64,000 bases of DNA from Promethearchaeota archaeon (GTDB lineage: Archaea; Asgardarchaeota; Lokiarchaeia; Helarchaeales; RDOG01). The notes beneath the pieces were generated by a model that saw only the letters and a program-made list of their open reading frames with translations, did no database searches and was not told the DNA's origin. Where the stretch lies: assembly GCA_011365055.1 (NCBI GenBank), contig RDOG01000001.1, positions 372,001 through 436,000 on the forward strand, written 5' to 3'. Positions 8,845-16,958 of this stretch are shown piece after piece. Numbering within the stretch: position 1 is the first letter of the stretch; the number at the start of each line of letters is the position of its first letter. A program made the position numbers and the translations under genes.

Positions 8845-9142
8845 ACTTTTTTCTCCGACTTTTAACTTTTTTTCTTTCTTTATGAGATGGTCTTTTCATA
8901 TCAACTTCTTTTTCTTTTAAGTAAAGAACATCCCCTTCTTTTATATTTTGCAATATTTTCGGCTCTTTTGGAATTATCGAAACATACGGATTTTTAATAC
9001 TACCAAAGATATCAAAAATCCTACCAATTTTTAGCAATTCCTTGTTTATGACATCCATGTCGGTCATTGAAATATTTTTATCGGATTTTACGATAATTCT
9101 ATTTTGAGAGCTTACGTGCAAAACTGTACCTAATTTCTTCAT
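8822..9142 (-). CDS. gar1: H/ACA RNP subunit Gar1
   Basis: Small beta-barrel protein of the H/ACA ribonucleoprotein that guides rRNA pseudouridylation with Cbf5, Nop10 and L7Ae. The sequence fits the family: 'KKLGTVLHVSSQNRIIVKS' opening strands, 'KIGRIFDIFGSIKNPYVSI' with the hallmark G-x-(I/V)-x-D-(I/V)-F-G-x-(I/V) pattern, and 'GDVLYL'. A lysine/arginine-rich tail follows. ATG 9142 is chosen; TTG 9148 would add two residues. Its 3' end overlaps the TFB start, so the pair is almost certainly translated from one message. A TATA-like box at 9206-9215 lies upstream. Confidence 0.9.
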   Translation of the reverse strand: MKKLGTVLHVSSQNRIIVKSDKNISMTDMDVINKELLKIGRIFDIFGSIKNPYVSIIPKEPKILQNIKEGDVLYLKEKEVDMKRPSHKERKKVKSRRKKFDASNKK

Positions 9143-9205
9143 TTTCAATCCGTGTGGTTAAATAGTTGGAGAATTGGATTTATTAACATTTTTTTCTGAA
9201 AGATA

Positions 9206-9215
9206 TTTATATAAA
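9206..9215 (-). promoter_or_regulatory. TATA-like box upstream of gar1-tfb
   Basis: The palindromic TTTATATAAA lies about 65 bases upstream of the gar1 ATG, in a spacer that belongs to the minus-strand transcript. Because the motif is symmetric its direction is not fixed by sequence, but the only gene starting nearby is gar1. Confidence 0.5.
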
Positions 9216-9257
9216 TTCTTTTTTAATTTAATCAATTATATAATTAAAATATAACCA

Positions 9258-9539
9258 TTATTTTTTAGTACTTGTCTTTAGTATCTTAGCTAACTTTTTT
9301 AAAGTAATGCTTTTTTTATCCTTAATAGAGACTGCTAATCTACCCCTTTGCCAAGGATCTCTCGAATATGCTTTATCTTCTACCTTACTTTCAAGGTTTA
9401 ATTTGTGCGCTGCAAAGATCAACTTCTCTATTGATGGTTTTTCAATTGCTTGTTTGAGATTAACTCGTCTGCCTTCCCTCCTGGACTTATTCTTATCAAA
9501 ATATGCAGGATAAAAATAATGCATTCCTCTTTTTTTCAA
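9258..9539 (-). CDS. srp19: Signal recognition particle subunit SRP19
   Basis: Binds 7S RNA helices 6 and 8 so that SRP54 can load, for co-translational membrane targeting. The family signature is clear: 'FYPAYFDKNKSRREGRRV' at the N-terminus, 'KPSIEKLIFAAHKLNL' as the amphipathic helix, and 'DPWQRGRLAV' as the second RNA-binding strand, then a basic tail. At 93 aa it has the usual archaeal length. The start is TTG 9539, with TGGAG-like pairing just upstream; ATG 9524 is an alternative that loses five residues. It is encoded just upstream of gar1-tfb on the same strand. Confidence 0.95.
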   Translation of the reverse strand: MKKRGMHYFYPAYFDKNKSRREGRRVNLKQAIEKPSIEKLIFAAHKLNLESKVEDKAYSRDPWQRGRLAVSIKDKKSITLKKLAKILKTSTKK

Positions 9540-9638
9540 TTTGTTTTAACTCCAGTGAAAGCATGTGATAAGTTAATTAAACGATAAATTTCTTTTTTTA
9601 ATAATTATCATTTTTTCATATTAAAAAAGGTGTGATGC

Positions 9639-10031
9639 TTGCACGAATTTTCAACAGCTCAACAAATCGTCAGAACAGTCATGCGGGTGGCTGCACAAAA
9701 TAACGTAAAAGAAATAAAGGAAATAAATATTGAATTAGGAAGATTCACATTCGTAAATCCTGACCAATTAAGATTCGTCTTCAAAATTGCTGCGGATGGC
9801 ATCGAGCCATTAAAAAACGTTGAATTAAATATCACGATTGTTGAAGGGGAAATCACCTGTAAGGATTGCGGGTATCAAGGACCTTTAAAAAATTTAGAAG
9901 AATTGGAAGATAATCCAGAATTACATAAATTCGCAATAAATTTTGTGTTAGATTGCCCAAAATGCGATGGAAAAAATACCGAAATTACATCGGGGCGTCA
10001 ACTATTAGTGAAAAATATAAAAGTAGATTGA
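9639..10031 (+). CDS. hypA: Hydrogenase/urease nickel insertion protein HypA
   Basis: Delivers nickel to the large subunit of [NiFe]-hydrogenases. The protein must start MHE, because the N-terminal amine and His2 bind nickel, and this fixes TTG 9639 as the start codon; an AAGGTG ribosome-binding site lies at 9627-9632. The zinc domain has CKDC and CPKC pairs, and the C-terminus ends 'ITSGRQLLVKNIKVD', typical of HypA. Length (130 aa) is slightly above the usual ~115. No hydrogenase structural genes or other hyp genes are in the window. It converges on the S8e gene with 2 bases between the stops. Confidence 0.95.
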   Translation: MHEFSTAQQIVRTVMRVAAQNNVKEIKEINIELGRFTFVNPDQLRFVFKIAADGIEPLKNVELNITIVEGEITCKDCGYQGPLKNLEELEDNPELHKFAINFVLDCPKCDGKNTEITSGRQLLVKNIKVD

Positions 10032-10033
10032 TT

Positions 10034-10414
10034 TTATATAAGTATTCCATTCAATTGTCCAATTTGACCAGGTCGACTTGTGACTTTTATTTTTCCAAGT
10101 TCAGTTTCTAATATTGCACCCTTAGTTATGATTTTACGCCTGTTGTAATCGATGCTAGCTTTATTTTCAATGAACGTTGAGATTTTAACTTTCTTTGTGA
10201 CACCGTTTTTATCAGTAACGTTTATCTCTTCTGCTTGTAATATTTTTTGTTTTATTTTATGACCACGAGCTTTTTTAAACTTTGTTTTAGACGGCCCAAT
10301 GAAAGTTTCTATAGCGGGAGAACCCATTTCATACGCTTTCTTCGATCTCGCTCGCTTTCTTCTTCCACCTGAACCTGATTTTTTACGTTTAGATTTACCT
10401 TGCCAAACTACCAT
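10034..10414 (-). CDS. rps8e: Ribosomal protein S8e
   Basis: Small-subunit ribosomal protein shared by archaea and eukaryotes. The start 'VVWQGKSKRKKSGSGGRRKR' and the segment 'GSPAIETFIGPSK' followed by 'RGHKIKQKIL' match S8e; the C-terminal 'ITKGAILETELGKIKVTSRPGQ' block is also conserved. At 126 aa it has archaeal length. It is monocistronic by layout, with an AT-rich spacer to the next minus-strand gene. Confidence 0.96.
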   Translation of the reverse strand: MVVWQGKSKRKKSGSGGRRKRARSKKAYEMGSPAIETFIGPSKTKFKKARGHKIKQKILQAEEINVTDKNGVTKKVKISTFIENKASIDYNRRKIITKGAILETELGKIKVTSRPGQIGQLNGILI

Positions 10415-10490
10415 TTAATCACGAATTTTCTTTTATTTCCATATTTTGAATATTCATTTAAATTTTTTCCATTTATTGATTTAATACAAA

Positions 10491-11231
10491 TCAAGTAAAT
10501 TGTACAGATGCATTAAGGTCAAAAGGATTGGTTCGCATTGCTAGTGAGAAAAGATATGGATAATCTGATTTTAAATGTTCCATATATGATAACCATTGAG
10601 CAATTAATAATGAATATACACGTTTTATATCTCCAGTTAAATGTTGATAGTCAGCTTGAGATATGGAAATTAATTCATCCCGATGTTCAAGCTCCTCCAT
10701 TAGATGAAAAACGGCCCAAAGAAGCTCAGTAAAAGTTTCATGTTCTAATAAATTTGGATTTTCTAACAATGCGAGCAAAAAAGTTCTTTTTTTCTTTAAA
10801 AATTCCTTCAACTTTTCTAGATCACTTGTCTTGCAGTCTGTGCTGCAATCAAAGTTTTTCAAAAAAGACTTAACTCCAATAAAATCTTCGATTTCCCAAT
10901 TAGTCTTCACTAGAAGTTTATTTCTTAATTCTTCAACCTTAGGATCAAATTCTGAGAATTTTTTTAATAAATAAATTCCTATCTCTGAGAAAAACGCTCC
11001 AATAACCATATTTAATTTCTTCAAAATGGCTTTTTTTTCTCTCATGCTTAATAATTGGTGAAGTATCAACGTTACCATTAATACCTCAATAGGAACAAAT
11101 GCAATATCCCCAATTAAATAAATGAGAATATGATGTAAATCTTGAAAAATAATGAAATGAATAAAATAAACAATAATTGAAATTAAAATTAATGAGATAC
11201 CCAATAGAAATTGCCATTTAAGTTCTTTCAT
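10491..11231 (-). CDS. Hypothetical membrane protein with a long helical domain
   Basis: Not recognised. Two hydrophobic helices lie near the N-terminus: one at about residues 8-28 (LLGISLILISIIVYFIHFII) and one at about residues 35-62. They are followed by a ~175-residue soluble region that is almost entirely helical and rich in Leu, Glu and Lys. Four cysteine residues occur, with two close together in 'FDCSTDCKTSDL'. The two-helix hairpin plus cytoplasmic helical bundle is compatible with a sensor or scaffold, but no catalytic motif is present. The next gene upstream on this strand is a Roadblock protein about 115 bases away; a functional link is only a possibility. Confidence 0.6.
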   Translation of the reverse strand: MKELKWQFLLGISLILISIIVYFIHFIIFQDLHHILIYLIGDIAFVPIEVLMVTLILHQLLSMREKKAILKKLNMVIGAFFSEIGIYLLKKFSEFDPKVEELRNKLLVKTNWEIEDFIGVKSFLKNFDCSTDCKTSDLEKLKEFLKKKRTFLLALLENPNLLEHETFTELLWAVFHLMEELEHRDELISISQADYQHLTGDIKRVYSLLIAQWLSYMEHLKSDYPYLFSLAMRTNPFDLNASVQFT

Positions 11232-11347
11232 TTATAAAATATCCACATGATTTCTATGAGATTTAAAAAATCATACTTAATGAACTTTTTAGCTAATAAT
11301 TTTAAGATGTAAAAATGAAAAGAATTTGTAAAAATAGTATGTAAAAA

Positions 11348-11698
11348 TTATTTTGGAAGTGCTAAACGTAAATTTCTTTGAATTAATCCTAAAGATGGTG
11401 CAGCATCGTTCCCTGTTAATGCAATGAATAATAATTTCGGAGAACCAACGATTACGGCATAGCCTTCATCGAACCTCACGTTTATTTCTTTCACGCCACC
11501 CTTCTCGATTGTTTCAGATAAAGTTCCTCCATTTTCTAGAATTTTAATGCAACTTTCTGAAATTTTTTCTAAATCTAAATCCGTCAATGTTTGTCCAATT
11601 ACAACCTTTCCATTTTCTGCGCAAATTAATCCTTCAATCTCGGGAATAGTATCCATTAAATTCCCTAAAACTTTCTCGATTTCGTTTTTATCAACCAT
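11348..11698 (-). CDS. Roadblock/LC7-domain protein (first of three)
   Basis: A 116-aa single Roadblock/LC7 domain. It begins with a helix (VDKNEIEKVLGNLMDTIPEI), then the strand pair 'EGLICAENGKVVIGQT', the central long helix, two more strands 'INVRFDEGYAVIVGS' and 'LLFIALT', and a final helix. Roadblock proteins dimerise and act as GTPase regulators or platforms (MglB in bacteria, Ragulator in eukaryotes). ATG 11698 is chosen with a GGGTG site upstream; TTG 11710 would add four residues. It stands alone, not beside a GTPase gene, so its partner is unknown. Confidence 0.85.
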   Translation of the reverse strand: MVDKNEIEKVLGNLMDTIPEIEGLICAENGKVVIGQTLTDLDLEKISESCIKILENGGTLSETIEKGGVKEINVRFDEGYAVIVGSPKLLFIALTGNDAAPSLGLIQRNLRLALPK

Positions 11699-11710
11699 AT
11701 GAACACCCAA

Positions 11711-12123
11711 TGATACATTATTTGTGAATCAAATAATTTGTAAACAATATTCTTTCAATGTCAAATATCTTAAATTAATTTTTCTTTTATTTTTAAATAT
11801 AGTTATTCTTATTTGTAATAAAACTAACAAACAAATTTAAAATAAATAATATTTATTTAAGAATAAGAAAAAGTACAATAAATTAAATATCAACAATACA
11901 AATGTTTCAACCTTAGTTTAGAATTAATTTTTTTAATCTGATAGAGGTTCAGAAAAAATTACCAAAATTCGAATTTTAAATTAAATTTTCTTATTTATTT
12001 TGTACCAAGATGGTAGTCAATAATGATTCTCCCTGAACATTTCTGAGATCCTTAAATGTTTAATCGACTATTTGTTTGAATTTTTAAAAAAGATATAAAT
12101 GTTCAAAGAAAAGATTTCATCTT
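11711..12123. other. AT-rich intergenic region
   Basis: About 410 bases between divergent genes. It should contain the promoters of both the Roadblock gene (minus) and the 268-aa gene (plus). A TATA-like GATATAAATG lies about 30 bases before the plus-strand ATG, which would leave a very short 5' leader. No RNA gene, repeat or further frame is visible. Confidence 0.4.
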
Positions 12124-12930
12124 ATGGAAGACGCTGAAAAATATAGATTTAATGTTTTAAAAAAAAAATCCCTTGACATAAAGTTAGATATAAATGAAAA
12201 AAGAGAGTTCCAATTTCTATTACATAAATTATTCAATGATTTTCCAGATAAGAACAATACTGAAAGATTTAAATTATTAAAAGAAAATTTAATTGCTGGT
12301 TCACTAGATACAGCAGAGATGGAGGAGTTGAATAAAATATTTAATAGAATTATAAAAAAATTTCTGGTATCTATTTATCAAGGAGAAGAGGTTTTATTTT
12401 TTAGAGAACAAGATTATAGGGGCGAGCATGTAGAACGTATTAATTTTACGAAAGACCTAGATAGATTTAATTCAGGTGAAAATCTTTTAAAAAAAGTAAT
12501 TTCTCTTTTGATTTTTTACGACCATTTCTTTATTGGGAAGGAGTACAAACAGCTTAAAAGGATTTTAGTATCAGAAGAATATTCTGTTGAATTAAAAGAC
12601 GCAATATATTTCGACACAGTACAAATCCTACTTTGTGACGATAGATTTAAGAAGAAGAAAGACTGGATTGAAAAAAAGGTTTCTGAATCTTCTATTGGTG
12701 AATTTTTTGAGCTGAATGAGGATCTCTATTTTGATTTAGATTACTGGGAAAATACTATCAGTATTTTTGAATGCAAAAGTAGAGAGGAAAGAAGGAATTT
12801 TATAACTAATTGGATGATAGAACTCTTTAAAAAAAATATTAAAATTTCTGAAAGTGTAAAACATCTTCTATGGCAACTTAATGAGTATGGATGGCAGAAA
12901 AATTTTATTTTAGGAGATATTATGGAATAA
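12124..12930 (+). CDS. Hypothetical 268-aa helical protein
   Basis: Not recognised. A soluble, highly charged, mainly helical protein with no membrane segments and no recognisable nucleotide-binding or metal motif; two cysteines only. The composition (Phe, Lys, Glu, Leu, Ile) and pattern suggest an all-alpha fold. It is preceded by a TATA-like sequence and no strong ribosome-binding site, so the transcript may be leaderless, which is common in archaea. Flanked by Roadblock genes on both sides but not in an obvious operon with either. Confidence 0.55.
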   Translation: MEDAEKYRFNVLKKKSLDIKLDINEKREFQFLLHKLFNDFPDKNNTERFKLLKENLIAGSLDTAEMEELNKIFNRIIKKFLVSIYQGEEVLFFREQDYRGEHVERINFTKDLDRFNSGENLLKKVISLLIFYDHFFIGKEYKQLKRILVSEEYSVELKDAIYFDTVQILLCDDRFKKKKDWIEKKVSESSIGEFFELNEDLYFDLDYWENTISIFECKSREERRNFITNWMIELFKKNIKISESVKHLLWQLNEYGWQKNFILGDIME

Positions 12931-13058
12931 TTAAAACTTTCAGAACATAATATAATAATAATTTTACGATAAATCAATTTCTCTTACAATATATCAAAAT
13001 AAATAAATTATATACTCGAAATTAAATAATATTTGATTTATTTCGCATTCTTGAAAAT

Positions 13059-13068
13059 ATTTATATAA
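13059..13068 (+). promoter_or_regulatory. TATA-like box upstream of the second Roadblock gene
   Basis: ATTTATATAA preceded by GAAA-rich sequence that could act as a BRE. Transcription would start near 13090, leaving a leader of roughly 120 bases before the Roadblock start, long enough for the mini-ORF noted at 13141-13203. Confidence 0.45.
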
Positions 13069-13140
13069 AAAAAAACCTTTTTATGTTAGAAAAGATTAAA
13101 AAATATATATCAAGGTAAATTATTAATAAGGTGTTAATTA

Positions 13141-13203
13141 GTGAAAAAAATTCTAAATTCTGGACCAATTGAGAAAAGCTCTAAGTGTCCTGGAGGTGAA
13201 TAG
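13141..13203 (+). CDS. Possible 20-aa leader peptide
   Basis: GTG 13141 opens a 20-residue frame (beginning VKKILNSG and ending SKCPGGE) that stops at 13203. The last codons of this frame are the GGAGGTGA ribosome-binding site (13192-13199) of the Roadblock gene that follows, so translating it would affect initiation downstream. It could also be a chance frame in the 5' leader. No start signal was confirmed for it. Confidence 0.25.
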   Translation: MKKILNSGPIEKSSKCPGGE

Positions 13204-13211
13204 ACGGTTGA

Positions 13212-13526
13212 TTGGCCGGCGTATCTTTCGATGAAACATTAAAAAAATTAAAAAGATTTGAAGGCGTAAAAGGAGTAATTGTTACCAACACGGAAGGGCT
13301 TCCTATTTCTACTACTTATGATACTGATAAAACTGAAAAAATTGCAGCCCACATAACGTCGTTAATAGGAAAAGCTCGAACTGTCGTTTCTGAAATCCAT
13401 TCCGAAGCACCTGCTGAACAAATGAGTTTTCTTACTCTGACTACCGCTAATGGTGAAGTCTTAATAGCTCCCGAAGAGGAATACATTTTAATTGTAATGA
13501 AGGATAAAGGCGTTAAGATTTTCTAA
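13212..13526 (+). CDS. Roadblock/LC7-domain protein (second of three)
   Basis: A 104-aa canonical Roadblock domain with the classic '[19 protein letters not shown]' strand-turn-strand, a long central helix, '[24 protein letters not shown]' strands and a short end. This is closer to the eukaryotic LC7/MglB consensus than the first copy. Roadblock dimers act as regulators or membrane platforms for Ras-like GTPases. The start must be TTG 13212, since no ATG lies near; the strong GGAGGTGA at 13192-13199 is 12 bases upstream, slightly far. Confidence 0.92.
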   Translation: MAGVSFDETLKKLKRFEGVKGVIVTNTEGLPISTTYDTDKTEKIAAHITSLIGKARTVVSEIHSEAPAEQMSFLTLTTANGEVLIAPEEEYILIVMKDKGVKIF

Positions 13527-13660
13527 TCTGATAATTGGATCCAATTCCCAACTTATTTTATTTTAATTCGTATGACGCATTTTTGGAATATTTTATTTTT
13601 TAATTGAACTTAAAATTTTCACCAGATAATTTTTAAAGAGCCATTGAGAATAAACTATCT

Positions 13661-13873
13661 ATGATAACTGAACATCCTAAATATAGAAGATGGTTACTAA
13701 GAAATACATTATTCAGTCGTGGGTTGGATAAAACTAAAGAAATAGTTAATTTTTACAGAAAAGATTTGAAATCTTTGTTCGATGAATTCAATAACGAATT
13801 AGAAACTTTAGGATCGCCCGCATTAAATGATCAAGTAGTAAATGAGATATTAAAACTTACAGAAGACATGTAA
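13661..13873 (+). CDS. Small hypothetical helical protein
   Basis: A 70-aa protein, not recognised. It contains a basic N-terminal helix (KYRRWLLRNTLFSRGL) followed by a second amphipathic helix (DLKSLFDEFNNELETL) and a short third one. ATG 13661 is the first start. It ends 42 bases before the DUF2156 gene on the same strand and may share its transcript. No function can be inferred. Confidence 0.5.
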   Translation: MITEHPKYRRWLLRNTLFSRGLDKTKEIVNFYRKDLKSLFDEFNNELETLGSPALNDQVVNEILKLTEDM

Positions 13874-13915
13874 TTCAACTTTTTTATTTCCTATTTTTAA
13901 TTTGAGTTAGTAATC

Positions 13916-14842
13916 ATGGATTTGGAATCGGCAACTAAAATAACTATTGGAGATAAACCATTATTTGATACTTATCTCAAGAAATATTCACCTGAAATAT
14001 CAGAACTCACATTTACGAATCTATTCATATGGCAAGATTATTATGAAACAAAATTTTTTGAATGGAATGACCATCTCATAATTTTCTCAGATTCTTTTTT
14101 CCAAAAAAGCAATTCTTACAAAGCAAATAAGCAAAATCTCTTCTTATTGCCCCCTATTGGACCTTCAGTTGCGAAAATTATTACTAATTTATATGAAGAG
14201 ATAGTAAACATAGAAGTACATAGATGCCCTAGAAACATTACTGAAGAAATTAAAACATATCCAACATTTTCATTAAATCAATTGACAATATTTGATGATC
14301 GAAATAATTGGGATTACGTTTATGATAAAAATGACTTAATTAATCTTTCAGGAAATAAATTTTACCAAAAGAGAAAGCTATTAAAACGATTTAATCAAAA
14401 ATATAAACACAAATTTCAATTATTAAATGAAGAGTTGTTGGAGGACTGCAAAAAATTGCAACTTGAATGGTGCAATAAGAATGAATGCATGTTGAATGAA
14501 GATCTTCAACAAGAGCAAAAAGCCATTTTAAAAGCAATCGACCATTATTCTGAATTAAACTATCGGGGAGGAGTATTATTCATCGAGGACGAATGCGTAG
14601 CCTACACTTTTGGAGAGTTATTGAATAAAGATACATTGGTAATTCACGTTGAAAAAGCACACGTGGAATATGAGGGAGCATATCAAGCAATTAATAATTT
14701 TTTCATCAAAAAATGTTGCAAGGATGTTAAATATGTAAATAGAGAGCAAGATTTAGGAAGCCCAGGTTTACGTCAAGCGAAGTCAACATACAATCCTCAT
14801 CACATGATAGAAAAACAAATAATTCATCAGATTGTTAGGTAA
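13916..14842 (+). CDS. DUF2156 protein (LPG synthase-like GNAT fold)
   Basis: Matches the DUF2156 / phosphatidylglycerol lysyltransferase C-terminal family: 'SELTFTNLFIWQDYY' at the N-terminus, 'LLPPIGPS', 'DLINLSGNKFYQKRKLLKRF' in the middle, 'GGVLFIEDECVAYTFGE', 'IHVEKAHVEYEGAYQAINNFF' and 'VNREQDLGSPGLRQAKSTY' at the C-terminus. These proteins have two GNAT-like lobes and transfer aminoacyl or related groups from a tRNA or CoA donor; the acceptor of this soluble form is not known. There are no membrane segments, unlike bacterial MprF. The stop overlaps the convergent membrane gene by 8 bases. Confidence 0.87.
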   Translation: MDLESATKITIGDKPLFDTYLKKYSPEISELTFTNLFIWQDYYETKFFEWNDHLIIFSDSFFQKSNSYKANKQNLFLLPPIGPSVAKIITNLYEEIVNIEVHRCPRNITEEIKTYPTFSLNQLTIFDDRNNWDYVYDKNDLINLSGNKFYQKRKLLKRFNQKYKHKFQLLNEELLEDCKKLQLEWCNKNECMLNEDLQQEQKAILKAIDHYSELNYRGGVLFIEDECVAYTFGELLNKDTLVIHVEKAHVEYEGAYQAINNFFIKKCCKDVKYVNREQDLGSPGLRQAKSTYNPHHMIEKQIIHQIVR

Positions 14843-15524
14843 AAATACCAACAAAAAAAGCCACTATATCAAAAGTTTCTCCGCCAAAAATTTTTAGAAT
14901 TAACGAAGTTTGCCAATAAATATAAAATATTAGTATCAAAATGACAAGAACCTTATCCAAGACAGAAATTTTTGCATTTTCATCCATTTTGATAAATAAA
15001 TTCCAAGGTCTTTTTTCCATGATAAAATAATCACGTAAAAAGAAACCAATTATTAAAAAATTAATTCCTAGTTGCAAGATCCAAATGATAGGATCATTCA
15101 AAGATAAAAAGATATATTCCAAATGAAAGCTAAAATTCCAAAGAGGCCAAAAATATACGTGATGGAAAATAGCATATTCGTTTGTAGTGGTTATTAAATC
15201 CATTGAAAAATGTAGTATTATGCCCAAAAATGCGCATCCAATCAAATATAACAATTGATTTGCTTTAATCGTATCATCATTCTTACGCATGAAAAGAAAA
15301 ATAATAGTAGATAGTAATATTGATGCAATAAGACCGAATAAAAAAGTGTGAGTTATTCCAGCGTGGAAATAAGAAGGATTCTGAAATCCAGTTATTAAAT
15401 AAAAAAAAGGTACATCAAAGTCAGATATTATTGACGTCAACGTTATAAGAAATAACTTCTCTTTTCTGAGGTCTAAAGCCCTTCCGATTAGATAGCCTGC
15501 TAAAAAATGTGAAATTGGATTCAA
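14835..15524 (-). CDS. Membrane-bound metal-dependent hydrolase, YdjM/DUF457-like
   Basis: A 229-aa multi-pass protein of the YdjM/DUF457 type. Candidate metal ligands are H6 in 'PISHFLAGY', D35/D37 in 'SIISDFDVPF', the pair in 'HAGITHTFLFG' and 'HFSMDLITT'; these sit at the ends of membrane helices as in the family. About five to six hydrophobic helices are visible. The substrate is unknown for the family; phospholipase-like activity is assumed by fold similarity only. The start is TTG 15524, where the family start M-x-P-I-S-H is found. Confidence 0.8.
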   Translation of the reverse strand: MNPISHFLAGYLIGRALDLRKEKLFLITLTSIISDFDVPFFYLITGFQNPSYFHAGITHTFLFGLIASILLSTIIFLFMRKNDDTIKANQLLYLIGCAFLGIILHFSMDLITTTNEYAIFHHVYFWPLWNFSFHLEYIFLSLNDPIIWILQLGINFLIIGFFLRDYFIMEKRPWNLFIKMDENAKISVLDKVLVILILIFYIYWQTSLILKIFGGETFDIVAFFVGIFT

Positions 15525-15798
15525 GACGGGTTCCTTACTAATTGTCCTTAAAATGGTATAAGAATTCTACTTTTTTAACTTTAATTTTTTTTCTATCTTG
15601 AAGAATCCTACATTTTTAATCAGTTGGTAATAGCACGATTATACTAAATTTTTTATTTTCGATTTAAAAAATAAAATATTGAAGAAGTCTAAACTATCTA
15701 TAATAGGAAAACATAAACATTATAATTTATAAAAGTTAAAATATTAACAGAAATTAATTCCTCAAAGAACATAAAAAAACAAAAAATGGTGTAGTTTG

Positions 15799-16281
15799 AT
15801 GGGCGAACCGCCGCCAATGAAGTTACCAGACTTTCCAGACTTGGGTCCACCTCAAGATTTGGGTCCAGATGATTTAGCAGGTTTTCCGGGTTTCGGTATG
15901 CAGCCTTCTGGAGAGAAATCCTCAAAATTGATGGAATATCTCAAAGATTTGGAGAGTTCAATTCCAGAAATTGAAGCAGCTGCAATAGTTAGTGCTGAAG
16001 GACTTCCAATTGCAAGCGCCTTGCCTCGAGATGTAGATGAAACAAGAGTTGCAGCCATGACCGCAGCGATGTTAAGTCTAGGTGAACGCGCTGCTCAAGA
16101 GCTTATGAAAGGTGAACTTCTGCAAGTTTTAATAAAAGGTACGGATGGCTATTTAATTAGTATTAGTTGTGGTGAAAATGCAGTTTTAACAGTTAGTGCT
16201 TCAAATAACGTTAAACTCGGTTTAATATTCTTGGATATGAAACGAACAGCTGAAAAAGTCAAAGAAGAACTAGAAAAATAA
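15799..16281 (+). CDS. Roadblock/LC7-domain protein with Pro-rich N-terminal arm (third of three)
   Basis: A 160-aa protein. Residues ~1-45 are a Pro/Gly/Asp-rich, probably disordered arm (PPPMKLPDFPDLGPPQDLGP). Residues ~48-160 are a canonical Roadblock domain: helix 'LMEYLKDLESSIPEI', strands 'AAAIVSAEGLPIASALP', a long central helix 'DETRVAAMTAAMLSLGERAA', strands ending 'YLISISCGENAVLTVSA', and a final helix. The N-terminal extension is not part of the family and may bind a partner. ATG 15799 is used; the TTG just before it (15796) is unlikely. No GTPase gene is adjacent. Confidence 0.92.
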   Translation: MGEPPPMKLPDFPDLGPPQDLGPDDLAGFPGFGMQPSGEKSSKLMEYLKDLESSIPEIEAAAIVSAEGLPIASALPRDVDETRVAAMTAAMLSLGERAAQELMKGELLQVLIKGTDGYLISISCGENAVLTVSASNNVKLGLIFLDMKRTAEKVKEELEK

Positions 16282-16309
16282 AAAATAAATTTCTTTTTTA
16301 GAATAATTT

Positions 16310-16876
16310 TTAAAATTCTTGGATCCACTTGTACATTATTTTAAATAATTTAACAGGAAATCCAACAACATTATCAATGTCCCCCACAATATATTCTATG
16401 AACTTTCCACCATTTTTTTGTATTTTATATCCACCTGCAGCATCAAAACTTTCTTTTAATTTGACATATTTTTTAATATCTTTATCTTTTAATTTTTTAA
16501 ATCTCACAATAGTCATGTCATGGCCCACCACTTTTTTCTCGTGTGTGATGAGAGCAAGACCAGTGATAACTTCATGAACTTTATTATTCAATTTTTTCAG
16601 CATTTGAATGGCTTCTTTTTCGTATTTTGGTTTCCCTAAAATCTCCCCTCTTACAACAACTATTGTATCAGCACCAATTACTATTTCATTTTTGCTTTTT
16701 AAAACACTTAATGCCTTATGAAAAGCTAATAATCTAACGTGCTCAATTGGATCCCGTAAATTTGGATTAAAATCAGATTCATGTATTTTAGCTTTTCTTA
16801 TTTGGAAATCAATACCTAATTTTTTTAAATATTCAATTCTTCTAGGAGATTGAGATGCCAAAATAATTTTCTTCAT
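16310..16876 (-). CDS. maf: Maf-family nucleotide pyrophosphatase
   Basis: House-cleaning enzyme that hydrolyses non-canonical or methylated nucleoside triphosphates (dTTP, UTP or m7GTP by subfamily) to monophosphates. Signature blocks: 'ILASQSPRRIEYLKKLGI' at the N-terminus with the S-x-S-P-R-R loop, 'VIGADTIVV' with the catalytic Asp, 'KPKYEKEAIQMLKKL', and 'GGYKIQKNGGKFIEYIVGD' plus 'NVVGFPV' near the end. The 188-aa length is standard. Subfamily is not decided. Confidence 0.95.
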   Translation of the reverse strand: MKKIILASQSPRRIEYLKKLGIDFQIRKAKIHESDFNPNLRDPIEHVRLLAFHKALSVLKSKNEIVIGADTIVVVRGEILGKPKYEKEAIQMLKKLNNKVHEVITGLALITHEKKVVGHDMTIVRFKKLKDKDIKKYVKLKESFDAAGGYKIQKNGGKFIEYIVGDIDNVVGFPVKLFKIMYKWIQEF

Positions 16877-16958
16877 TAAGTATTTTAAATGTGAATTTCT
16901 TTTAATTGTTATACCCTTTTATTGATTTTTTAAGAGACAAGTTTCGAGAGGTTACAAA

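Noticed and set aside
9639..10031. Hydrogenase operon around hypA
   Set aside because: No hydrogenase subunit or other hyp genes are present; hypA stands alone here.
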